Below, in pieces: positions 50,984-62,902 of a stretch of 64,000 bases of DNA. The notes under the pieces were generated by a model. That model was given only the letters and a program-made list of their open reading frames with translations, searched no databases and was not told the DNA's origin. The DNA is from Archegozetes longisetosus (taxonomy: Eukaryota > Arthropoda > Arachnida > Sarcoptiformes > Trhypochthoniidae), in assembly GCA_018873245.2 (NCBI GenBank), contig JAEMBT020000008.1, positions 3,644,001 to 3,708,000 of the forward strand. The letters are read 5' to 3'. The position numbers were made by a program, and so were the translations under genes. The stretch's first letter is position 1; each line of letters begins with the position of its first letter.

Positions 50984-51216
50984 TCAACGTCTTTATAATA
51001 CTCTATAGCAACAGAGCCTATAGCAACAGAGTTTTTTTTATTGTTGCTATGTCAACCTGCCTGTGATTCACAAATTTGATTTCTCATTTGCTTTTATTAT
51101 CATATTGAATATTCTATAAGTTTGTTAATATCTCAAGATGTTATGGTCTGATGGAAGCATCCCATAACAACTCATCACTTCAGGTTGCTATTAATGATTA
51201 TTGAGTTTTTGAGTAC
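50984..51216 (-). mobile_element. Inverted-repeat MITE (family B) copy 3
   Basis: Reverse-complement orientation relative to the copies at 17361 and 24731. CTATAGCAACAGAG (from 51003) and AGGTTGCTATTAATG (to about 51197) are the inner termini, and TTTTTGAGTAC is the outer right end. The interior carries the inverse of ATATTAACAAACTTATAGAA. The TATAGCAACAGAG end is doubled at the left. Confidence 0.65.
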
Positions 51217-52163
51217 ATAACAAACCTTATTCGTAGTACGCTCTATGAATTCATTATTGAAAAGCTAATCTAATTTGAGTAAATGATGTTCATGAAAACT
51301 TTCTGCTCTCGATTTTGACAACAACGCTTTAAAAACTTCACAAATATAACAATTGAAGTGAAAATAATTATACTAATAGTTTAGTTCCGTCACGTAAGGG
51401 AATAAATAAGCAATAACTGAAGAGAGTATTGTGCATTCGGAAATAGTTATCACTTATTACTATTATCAGTTGTTGAATCTTTTGAAAAATCGATCTAAGC
51501 TTAATTTACTATATAGCCCTACTTTTGTAAATTCATATCTAATCAAATCTCACTTTCTATTACTATAACTTTTTATATTTAATTGACTTTTTGCCATTTT
51601 CTAAATACTTATTTGAATTTGTTATGTATGCACCGCTCAATTATTATTGATTTATAACGTTTTTTGTAATTCAGATTTTCATCAATAAATTCAGGGTGTA
51701 TTTAATCACAAGCAGTATGCATTAGTAGTATTTGAGTCGTTGTTATAAAGGTTTGTGTGTTTGTATACCTGTTTGATAGAATGCTTTGAACAAATTGATA
51801 ATCTAATAGAATGTTCAACGAATCTATGTTTTAATAAATCATTGTTTAATTTTAATTCTGTGTTTCAGCTGTTGTTAGTATATGTGAAGGACATAAATGA
51901 AATGTTGAAAAGTGATTTAATCAAAATTTAGAGCAAGTCTGGTAACCTGTTATACTACTAGTTGTTTTGAAAACTATGTTAGAACTGTTTTCAACTGTTT
52001 TGTTAGAAACTATACATTTGGGTCAAAAGAGGTTCAATATCGAGTCTATCCACGTCTCTGCGTGTTCTCATCTTTCATATTCTTAGTTTTTAGTGTTGCC
52101 GCTTTATTGAAAATATACAAAATGACTCTTGTTCAATTTAAACTTTAGCTCACTCTTTATGCA

Positions 52164-55100
52164 ATGAAATATTTATTCAACCTTATTGCCTTAATAATTA
52201 TATCAACATTGGTCAGAGCCGACGACGAAGCCAAAGTTGAGACTGAACGTAAGTTGAAATAGTTTGTTAATACTAATAGGATAGTTAAAATTGAGTTCAA
52301 TTGCATAGGTGTATGAAATAAGTATATATAATAAGATATACAATAGGTAGTAACAGAGAGAAAAGTTTAAAACTAGGTTGACTGACTATCAAGCTTGAAA
52401 GTTATATACTTTTATTCTTTAAATATATGTTAACTCTGTTACTCTAATTCCACCGTATAGACTATACATCGTGATTGCGAATAAATAAGTTAAGAACATT
52501 ATTCACATCCTAATCGAACTTATTCACTGCTTATCTTTATGAATCATATAATATATAAATGTTCTAATTAATTTAAGCACAGTTCCCAATCAAATAAATC
52601 ATATAATGCAAGAAATGATATATTTTAAAAAGTACTATCATCTCCAAAACTCTTTGTAAAAATTCTAATTTCGCTCAAAGTTATAGCCAAAATTTTGAGA
52701 GAATGCTACAAAAATTCACCATCAGAAAATATTATTTTACGAATGCATACTGTCATTAATATTAACTTTTTAAGGTTAAAAATTAAAGTTTTATTTCAAT
52801 CATATCTCTTTCCTTTGAATTTTGGCTCAGAGTTTAACAAACACTTTTGGAGGTGATAATACATAACTTTTCGATTTAATATTATTCAATTGAAACCTAA
52901 TGGAACTAAACTGTTGATTTAATTCTACAGCTGACAACAAATACAAGGTTTGCTCTCAAATTGGAATAGAAGATAATGCTATACTGAATCATTGTGGTTA
53001 TTGTACCGAAGGCGACACGGGTTTGGACGCAAATTACGGGTTAGACTGCAATAATGTGTGTGACGGAGATTCCTATTTAGACTGCAATAATGTTTGTAAT
53101 GGCAACTCGTATATAGATCCGTGTACTGGAATTTGCATAAGTAAGCCTTTAACACAATTTCAATTTTAGATTCTTTTCTTTAAATATTACTTCAAAATTA
53201 GAATTTTCTTTCTAAACTCACAGATTCCTTTCATGTCTGATTTTTTTTCTCAATACTTATGTTCAGTCCTCGAAAGTAGTGATGCACCGAAGCATTCAAT
53301 TGAGAAAAACGTTCTCAAAGTATCGCTTAACTTGATTTTTAAAATTTACTTATTTTAAGTCACTATCAGAAAAGTCAGAAGAACTCTAAATACAACTTAT
53401 TGATATTTAATTTTATCTAATTTAAGTGATATGACACATTCAATTATTGAAAGTACATAAATGTATGCAAACTAAAGCCTATTCTTATAGACCTAATGTT
53501 AAGCATTAAAAGTTAACATATATTCGTGACGCTTGCGGGCATAGCTTGAAGTTAAATGCATTGATTACAATGAGAACAACTAAAGATAGGCATAGGCTGA
53601 ATCCAGTAGGAGCCTAGCTTGAGCCTAGGCAAGCAACAAATACAATATTACTAAACATATACTTAAAAGGGAGATTGAGGGTGTATACAAACTGATCCTG
53701 AAAATATTTCGATGGCGCAAATATGTAATGCGATCACTTGAAAGGCGTATAGAAAGATTGATCAGAAGGCATAACAAGTTATGACAGTTCAAAGTTCAGT
53801 CTCCTAACAAACTAGTTGAATTAAGCTTATACGATAAAAGTTATAATATTCAATACAAATTCATAAGTTGAGTATCAATTTGGAAATGAACTTGCATTTT
53901 TATTAGACATGACCAAAAATGAAATATGAATATTTTATAAAATTAATGCTGATATAGGGTGGAGAACAACCTGTACAATAATCAAAAAATAAAAGTCACA
54001 CTTGAAAATGTCTTTGCTACTAGACTTGAAATTTGAATATAAAAAGTTTAAAAACCTATTCATGACTAACTATTATTTTTAGACTCTTTTCTAATTAAGA
54101 TTGTTCTCTTAAGAAATAACTCATTTTCTTACGAAAGCAATGCTTTATCAAAGGTTTTAAGAACAACTGATAAAAAACTAATTATAAAATTTATTATATC
54201 ATGAGAGATGCGATTCTTATTAACCATTACTAAGTTGACACTTTCCGAGAGTTGAAAATCTGATATCTTTCTTAATTAGTTTTTTGGAAGAGGATTTCCT
54301 GAGTGTTAATGATAACATAGTGCCACTTTTATTATTTAATTACTTTCACTATCTTATTTTTGATAACTTTTAATTATATATTTACACAATATTTTCAAAT
54401 TATTTTTTCAACAAAACTTCTATGGTTAATTTTTGCCCATTTGTAATAGTTTTTTCTTCATTGCACTAGAAAACAGTTGGATAATCACTCATGTTTCATG
54501 TGTCCACATTTGTTCGTGTCTGATCAGCTTTCTTATATGCCCTTTAGGTCATAGTATGACATTATAATTATGCCATCAAAATACTTTTTGAGACTGGCTT
54601 GTATGCAATCCTGAATCTCCCTTTTTATATTTCGCATTTACTCAAAGTAGTTGTAAATCTGAATTATGTAATGCTTGTTTTTAAATAGACACATTACAAT
54701 GACTGAATGCAATGCATTTCAATTTAGAACATATTTAGAACATATTTCAAAATAATATCAAATTTAATATAGTGTCTGAAACGTTAGGCTCGGACTCGGA
54801 CTCAGTTTCACTGAGACCGTGTTGATCATTAAAAATAACTAATGAATTGAAATTTGATCAACTTTTTTTTGTCATTGGAAATCATGTTGAAACTTTAGCA
54901 GTTTATTATATAAGGTTTAAGCTGTACTTTTAAATGAAAATCTAAAAATTCTTAACCAGCCAAAAACTGTTTCTTTAGAGAACTCATATAGATTTTAAAG
55001 CTTAGTTTTGTTAAAGTTTTTAAAATTTATTTTCGATCTTTAACTCTTAGATCCGTCAAAAAATGAGACAACTGGTGGCAATCGCGATTGCAGAGGGCTA

Positions 55101-58100
55101 TGCTCGAGCCCTCAAATCAATTCCAGTCAATATCTATTAGATGAGTGCGGTTATTGTCTTCGGGAGAATACATCTCAGAGTTTACTTAATTGTAGTCTTA
55201 AATGTAGTCCTTTTGATCATGAAAATAGTTTAATTTGTGGTCAATGTGTCGATATTAATGACAGTGACATCTTATCACAAGTTTTGAATGTTTGTGGTCA
55301 TTGTAGGACTAATGACACCACTGGTTGTTCTTGTGATGAGTAAGTTTATGAAATTTTCAATTTTTACTTTTCCCACTTTTTACTGAAGAAGAGTTTTTCC
55401 ATATAGGCATCGCATACCATAACGACTTTAATTACTTTTATTCAATTTTTACAGACTATAATCATGATCAAAATATTCATTTCTTTAATGACAATCATAT
55501 GAATGAACAGGAAGTTTATTCAATTTTTCAAATATTTTGTATTGTGATTGGCATTGAGTCAAAATTTAAGTTCCTATGCATTGCGTTCCGTCAATTATTT
55601 TTTTTGCACTTAATTCAGGAAATTGTAGGAGCTTTCTCGTTTTCGTAATAATTAAAATTGTTTACGTAGAGAAAAAAATACAAATAATAATGACACAGCA
55701 ATTTCTCAAATGGCCTGAAATGATAGTTTAATGTTTAACTCAACTATTTAGATTGGTCAACTTTTATACAATGATACCCACTTTAAACTAGTGTCGTAAA
55801 AACAAAGTTCTAAAAATGTTTCAAAAAATTGCTGGAAACTTTTTCTGCAGAATTTCCCATCCAAATTCGAGGAATTCTCTTTCTGTAAACCACCCGCTGA
55901 AAAGTATGAATCTCTCATTGTACACTATGAGCTTCAAATCAGAATAATATTAAAACTCACAGAACCATATGGAAAATAAAAATTTTCAATTCATTAATCG
56001 ATGTTTGAAAATTTTGACTTATTCTCGTTATTATTCTAAAGGATACAAATAGTTATAAACAGTACTTGACAGGAAATATTCACTTTCTAAATAAAAACTT
56101 TCCGATTTACAGAAGATTTAATATAATTTATGAACTTATATTTAAGTTTAATAGCGATCTAGTTCCTTAAGACTTTAAAAATGCCTATTAGAATAAATTT
56201 TATTTAGCTTTTATTTAGATTCTGAGGTTCATTATATTTAAATGGGTGGCAATTTAGTCTAGAGAAATATTTCTAGAAACTTTCTCATTAAAAGATAATT
56301 TCTAGAAATTTCTCAAAACTACTTCAAATAGATCAAAAGTAAGCGCTAAATTATTCTTAATCACTATCGCTGACATGACATAGCTATTCTTATAAATCTT
56401 ATTGATATTTTAATATCTCATTTCAAATAGCACGAGATGATAAGTGATTATTAAATAGAAAATAACAGTTTATTAACCTAAGAGTTATTGCTCCTACAGG
56501 CTCTAGTTTTGCAGTCTGAAAGATCCTCAGAATATGAGCCTAGGCTTAAGACTTGACTATTCGAGCTTGGTATAGTAGATTATATAGCTTTTAAAAAGGA
56601 ATAGTCAATCGAAAGAACATATTTAAGTTATTGTTGTTGAGTGTAATTCATATATTCTTAACTGATTTTAGTGTTGAAACTTATTAAAGTGTCGAAACTA
56701 AAAACTATAAAAATCAATAGAGGTTGTAATCGATAGTACCTAACGAGACGGGGCTAGCCATAGAAATTTTTAGAAACCACGCCCACTCGTTCAATAGGTA
56801 CATACACTTTAATTCTGAGAGGGCGAAGCACCATAGAAATCGAATAAGGGGTGAAATTAATAGTGATTAACGAGACAAGTCTAAATATGCCAGTTTATAC
56901 TTGCCATACTCCCAGCTTGTTTTTTCTAAAGTTCTTGCTTTTAATTAATTTCTGAGTGGACGGAAGGTCATAGAAATTTAGTGATTTATGCAATCAATAG
57001 TGCTTGGCGAGATGGATTGTAACATGAAAATTTTGTAATCACGCCTTTATATTCAAACCAAATCACGCCCAGCATTGATAAATAAACCACAATTTTTCAA
57101 TAAATTAAGTTGTAAACATGAGTCTATATAAAATATGGCGTAAATAAAATCGGAATCACTTTCTGAAACTCCTAACTCAACATTGTAATCGTGAGCCTAG
57201 TCAGACTCTGGGAGTTAATGAGATTCAAGAACTGAATCTTCATCGAAAAAATCTTATGAAGAGATACTAAAAAGGGGTTAATCCAATTCCTCCTAATTGC
57301 CACCAAGCCAATATGGTATCAAATTGAAGCTTATGAAGAGTAGAATCGAAAGCAAAAAGAATTTTTCAAAAATATGAAGGCTGAGAAGAGATATGGACTT
57401 TTAAAGATAAACGTATAAAAAATTAAAATATTAACGTTAAACCATATTTTTTTTATAAAAAATAATTAAGCAAACCTTATTGATAGACACTATAAAGTAT
57501 TTTGATTACCTTTGAAATATTAAATTTAAATGTATTTAACATTTTATTTATTTCATAAAATACATTCAAAAAGCTCGTTAGCATTACCCAGGGAACACCA
57601 CATAGAGGTGAGCTTGTTGTCCCCCATCTCAGATTTTTAAAGTGGCTAGAGGTGCCCCATTTAATAAGATGTTTGCTTAATTATTTTTTTTATAAAAATA
57701 TAGTTAAAACGTTAATATTTCAATTTTTTATAAGTTTAACTTTAAAAGTCTATATCTTCCCTCAGCCTTCATATATCTGGAAAATTCTTTTTTGCTTTTG
57801 ATTCTACTCTTCGTAAGCTTTAATTCGATACCAATATTGGCATGGTGGGCGATTAGGAAAATGCTCTTATATTTTGGACTAACTCCTTTGGGTAGTACCT
57901 TACAAAAACTTCAAATTCAGATCTTTCTTGTACTTCAAAAAGTCGTATTATAGATAGTCCAGTCTATTTATTCATTCAAATATTTTAAAGATTGTGATCA
58001 TCTTATGAGAGATTTAATATGTAGACACAATCTCTCAATTTTATTTGCATAAGTAATGTAGACGTGGTTTCGATGAGGAACTTGCCTCATAAACCTTTCA

Positions 58101-61100
58101 CAATGATTGACCTTGAGATGAATCTAGTTCATTCCAAGGTCAACGATTATATCACAAACTGCGGTAGAGTCTGTTAAAACAATGAAACTTGCTGTGATTC
58201 TTAAAGCTATGAGAGGCCAATGTTTTCCATGCAGGTTTTGGATTGGAATCAAACCTCTGACTAGTAAGTCCAGCATCAACACGGAATAGGAAAGCGTAGC
58301 AGAGCTTAAGGGACCGAGTAAACGAATTGTACTCTTCTTCGGTCTTTCATGGACTTGCGAACCAAATGTCCAAAGCAAGTTTAACGCTACAGTTGCAACT
58401 TTTGCTTTTTACAACAGTATTGGTATCTAAGAATACTTTTGTCCCCAGTTTCACATAGACTTCCGCCACACTTCGGACATTAGAAAAGCACAGGGTCACC
58501 AAGTGAAACTAACTATCCTGTAGTCCTAAGCTTTACAACAATTACGTCAGATCCGCCGAAAAATTGCTCAAAATTTAATGTTTAATTTATTTAAAACTTC
58601 TATTTAAACTTTTAAAACTATTTAAACTATTTGAGTTAATTGATTCGCATAAATTATTTGTATTGGTCTATTTACTTTATTTACGATGTCGTCCTAACAC
58701 GGCTGAGAGCGTCCAGAAAAAACTTTCCATCTCTCTCCCCTATACGTGAAGACGAACCGCCAAAGGCAACAGAGATCAAAGAATCACAGCTACTCTTGTT
58801 CTGTCTACCACGCTTCTACTCAATTTCTATCATCGATTACACCATGAAAACAGATAAGACATGGTTATTTAAGTAAATTGTTGATGTGATCATTTATCTC
58901 AAGATGATGGGTGGTAGAACTATTCTAAGCAGTGTGATTGATAATCTTAAGTTCTGTCCACTTAAGAATTGCTTGAATTTAAGCTTGATTAGTGAGTAGG
59001 CGGGTGTGGCACCGAACATTTGTTATATCTGGACTTGTCTCGTCAATCGCTATCGATTGCACCCCTTCATTCATTTTTATGATGCTCTGCTCTCCCAGAG
59101 TCAAGTTAAAGAGTAAAATATAATGGTAGACATGGCTCCCAAAAATCGGTATGGTTCGACTCGTCTCGTTAAGTACTATCGGTTACAACCCCAGTCGATT
59201 TTTATTGTAATTTTTATAGTTGAGCCACTCAACTGTATTCACGTCTATTCTCTCTTATAAATAATTTTACGAATATTCTGCTTAAATAAGGAGATTATTT
59301 CTGGAAAATAAACATTTACTGCAATACAAGTGATCTTATCATAACTAAATACTGCTTTTGTTGTTTATATCCCATATAGATTATTCTTCTTGATAAAAAG
59401 TTCCAAATTATTAACATTATTGTTCATAATTTTTTATCAAAATGACTGAAGCAAAAATTTTGAAATACTTTTGCGGTTGGCCTCATACTATATTATCGAT
59501 GTGATTTAGCTATCAAATAGATTTTATCTTTTACAGTTCAAGTATTCAATTGCGTTTCTATAAAAAAAATATTTATGTCATCTTTTGTTATATTCAGTAA
59601 TATTACAATCTGCAAACTTATTCAGTCAAACCGATTAAAGATTGAGGCTCAAGGTAAACCTCAATAGAATTCCGAGCCTGAGCTAAGTCTGTGCAGTATA
59701 CTGATTTTAATGACTCTGTTAACAAAAGAAGTCTGACATGATTTGTTTAGTATTCCTTGTAAACAATTATTTAAATATTTATATGTTTAAATGCAGCATA
59801 AGATAGCAACAGTCATTTTTTAGAACGTTCAGTATGATTCTTTTATCGATTTTTCAATTTGAGGACTAGAACTATAATTTAAACGACCTCCAGTCAATTT
59901 ATCGGTCTATCATCATTATTAGATCATTAAACTAAATTATTCATCTAACTTTTACTGCTCTTTTCATCTTAACTCTCATCATTAGGAGTGAACTTCACTA
60001 GTATTTAAACAAATAATAATAATAAATATTGATTATAATTTTATATTTTTATTAGAGACCCTTCATTATGTGGTTGCAGCGATTCAGACAACTGCTATTA
60101 TGTATCAGATTTCAGTCCAAAAGCTGTGCCAAATAATCAAGAATTAAGCGTAAGTTATGACCACATCTCTTAGATTCCTATAAGACTTAATTCTCTATTT
60201 TATTTCAAACATTTTCTATCAGATCCAAGTATTCGGATATTTTAATGGACCAGTTAATAGTTTTTATTGCAATTTTAGCCATGAAATCAATGGAACAGAT
60301 TTCTTGTTTTCAGCAACAGTTGAGAACAACACAGTTGTTGAATGTATCGTCAATTTAACAGAAGGTTTGATGACTATTTAAAAGCATAATTGCACAAGGT
60401 TTCATGTTCCAGGAAGGTCAGAAACTCACTGAATTTTCTACTCAAACAGATATTCTCTCACAATTTTCCCAAGAAGTACTTTTGCTCATTTCAAAATTAG
60501 AATATTCTCGGCTAAACTATTCAAATAAAATCTAATTTTATGACATTTGTTGCCATTTAAGCTTTAAACTAATGATGAAAAGATCAACTTAAAGGTTGAG
60601 TTCGTGAGTTTCGTAAGGGACCTTACCTGAACCTTAATCTTGTGCATACATGTATTCTGTAATTCAAAGATATTTCTGGACGTGAAACAAACTTTTTTAA
60701 TAATTTACCAAAAGTTGGGCGATATGTGTTTGCGTTACAATCCCATGAAACTACTGCCTTGTCGAACGTCTTTGATAACTCCAATTCATTTGTGGTATAT
60801 AACAGAGACTTAGGTGAGAAAATACCTTAACTATAGAAATCTATATAATTCTACAGAAAAACGTCAATATCAAAGTCATTATTTATTCATTGCTAGCAAT
60901 ATTAATATTAAGTGCTTTCGAAATGTTAGCAATTTCTTTCTTCCTTAATAATACACTTACACATATTGTATTTCTGGTTGATTGCATTTACGAAATGCAT
61001 GCACTAATAGCTTTTATAATACTATTAGTAGTACAATCCAATTCATAAAAGCGTGTCTAGTTTGATCGCTTACAATATACTAGATATTAGTTCATTTTAA

Positions 61101-62902
61101 ACTGTTTTATACCAAAAAAAACTGAAAAATAATTTACGAAAATCCCTTATCCATACGAAGGCATGAACCCTTGACATGATTTTGGCTCTGGCCTGTCATT
61201 TAGTCCACTGAGCTTACAAGAATAATATGAAATATAGCAATCTAGATAAATTTTGATGTGCTTCAGTTAATTTTATTATAAAATAAGCATTCGATAAGCA
61301 TCAATGATATATATCTTTGATAAGAAACCATTTTCTTAGATACGAAATTATCTTCTGTTACTTTTAATTAAGCAATCAAGTTCAAAGCATTTTTGAAGTT
61401 GTCTGTACTTTTATAAAGTATTATATATATATTTCTAATAACAAATGCACTCGTTGGTGTCCAAATTGCAGTTACTTTTAGTTGAAGCTAAATGAAAGAT
61501 TCCAACTTTTGAAATTAAAAATTTTCAACGAAAGCTATTTCAACAGATCTCAGTTTCTATTTTTTATTTCGCAACTTATTTATGCAAACTAGTCTAAACT
61601 TGTTTTCGTTTACGGATGACTTAAAAGTTTGATTTAGACCAACAAGAAATGTATTTTTAGCAGATTTAAAAGCGTTTGCAAGTATTGACTCAATACTATT
61701 TTCACATAAAACAAATATTTTCGAGACTGAAATGGTTACTGAAAATGCTTAAAGTTGGAGAACTTATCTGAATCAATTAATATGATTACTAGTATAAGTG
61801 TATAACTTATTAATTTTATTTTTAATGAGATCTTTAATCAAATTTTTCTTCTAATAGCTATATTTTCATACATGAGTCCAACACGAATATTTACGACAAA
61901 TCATACGAAAGCGATCACTTTAAGTTTCGTTGGCGATAGTCAATCAAATCCTGCATTATATAAAATACCAATTAAGTGCATAATTACTTATAACGATATG
62001 GAAGAATTTGTGGTGATAAATGGTGACAATTGGTTCACCTGCACAGTCCCGGCATCAATTAGTCATTCACATTCACAAAATATAACAGTCATTCCAACTT
62101 TTGATGGAATGCATTCATTAGCAAATCAATCAAGCTATACACTAACTATTGTTGCACCACATCCTCAAATACTTGAAGATAACAGCTTTATATCAGAAGA
62201 TGGACTGAATATTGTGATATTTTTTGAACGATCTGTTCACGCATCTATTAATGTAAAAAAGGATTCACGAGAAAGCTGTGATTTTCTATTTACAAATCAA
62301 ACAATCAGTCAACTAGAAAAATATAATTTAGTCTATTGTCAATGGTTAACAAGTATACAACTTTTGATTTTGCTGAGTTTGCCAATTGTTGAACAATCGA
62401 TTAGAATTTCCTTCAACGAGGGAACAATCAAAGAATCAGCACAACAGATAGCCTTACATAATATGCAACCCATAGAAGTTATAGTGAATAAACGAAACTC
62501 TAATGTCAATCATTTAAATTATGAAAATCGTATAGCATTAATAGGACCTACACTTATGCCTACGTGTGGAACTTTCACTTTAAATGGATATTTTTCATCT
62601 GCAAAAGGTTCAAAAGGAGTAAAGTTCAAGTGGTCTGTCAGTTCATTACCGCCTCGTCACGATCTGATTAGTGAGCAACTCTTAAAACTGATTAGTTCTA
62701 ATAACAAATCAAGTATTATATTAGAAGCCAGTGCTTTTTCATCAGAGCCTTATTCTTATAAATTCGTATTAAGTGCTCAATTGGCAGATGGATCAGTTAT
62801 TGAGGCCTCGCATCAAATATTTAAATATAACTATTATTTGCCAGTAGTCACTATATTTCCAACAACTTTGTTAGCTTCGGGACCACTTACTTTGGACCAA
62901 AG
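52164..62902 (+). CDS. Secreted Cys-rich and REJ-domain protein (polycystin/PKDREJ-like), 5' part
   Basis: Seven in-phase exons: 52164-52248, 52931-53140, 55051-55339, 60056-60149, 60223-60364, 60670-60813, 61858-62902, 2,009 bases or 669 residues. The gene continues past the window, since exon 7 ends at a donor in phase 2 and no further exon was found by 64000. Exon 1 encodes a signal peptide (MKYLFNLIALIIISTLVRA). Exons 2-3 give cysteine-rich repeats such as LDCNNVCDGDSYLDCNNVC and CGYC/CGHC units. Exons 4-6 look like beta-rich extracellular domains. Exon 7 holds an IPT-like part followed by a REJ-type segment (GPTLMPTCGTFTLNGYFSSA, then FKWSV). This order resembles arthropod relatives of polycystin-1 and the egg-jelly receptor, large membrane proteins with a GAIN/PLAT and channel C-terminus. 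That C-terminus is not visible, so the polycystin link is inference. Three introns carry foldback elements. Confidence 0.7.
52626..52873. repeat. Foldback element in intron 1 of the REJ-like gene
   Basis: The left arm starts AAAAAGTACTATCATCTCC and includes GCCAAAATTTTGAGAG. The right arm is the inverse, with TTTGAATTTTGGCTCAG and GGAGGTGATAATACATAA. Arms are about 75 bases with several indels; the centre is AT-rich filler. Confidence 0.55.
53665..54625. repeat. Long-arm foldback element, family C copy 2
   Basis: Left end AAAAGGGAGATTGAGGGTG (53665) and right end CAATCCTGAATCTCCCTTTT (to 54625) are inverted copies. Pairing continues through ATATTTCGATGGCGCAAATA and AGAAAGATTGATCAG on the left against the inverse on the right, giving arms of about 120 bases. 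The arms also resemble those of 18734-19228 (TTTATGGC...CATAATG...GTATATA...CTAGAAGAC pattern), so the two are probably one family. The interior of about 700 bases has no coding. Confidence 0.6.
56701..59220. mobile_element. 2.5 kb nested inverted repeat with transposase trace
   Basis: The outer left arm (56701 to about 57070) pairs with the right arm (about 58900-59220): GTAATCGATAGTACCTAACG on the left, and the inverse CGTTAAGTACTATCGGTTAC on the right. The left arm itself holds three tandem modules of about 130 bases, each with a CGATAGT..TAACGAGAC core (near 56729, 56857, 56991); the right arm has at least two. An inner inverted pair, 57271-57482 and 57662-57891, is about 85 percent alike by eye. 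The 58080-58500 stretch is not palindromic. Its minus strand encodes CPKCGGSLC and then YQYCC, like the zinc ribbon of ISXO2/Merlin-type transposases, followed by stops and frame changes. Lies in the 4.7 kb intron of the REJ-like gene. Confidence 0.5.
61155..61221 (-). pseudogene. tRNA-like sequence, tRNA pseudogene or SINE head
   Basis: Read on the minus strand, TAAGCTCAGTGGACTAAA fits a polymerase III A box. GGGTTCATGCC, about 45 bases on, fits a B box and T-loop. The spacing is as in a tRNA. However, the acceptor stem and anticodon stem do not pair well, so it is a decayed tRNA or the head of a tRNA-derived SINE. It lies in the intron before exon 7 of the REJ-like gene. Confidence 0.45.

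Larger units (their letters stand above)
47421..52163. other. 4.7 kb gene-poor interval
   Basis: Shared upstream side of the four-helix gene (minus) and the REJ-like gene (plus). It contains a GC-richer transposon remnant (about 49539-50052) and an inverted MITE copy (50984-51216). A 43-residue hydrophobic open frame at 47902-48033 is not supported well enough to call. Nothing else recognised. Confidence 0.5.

Noticed and set aside
58640-58876. Plus-strand 78-codon frame in the REJ-like gene intron
   Set aside because: Lies within the nested repeat region, shows no splice phase with neighbouring exons, and no family resemblance.
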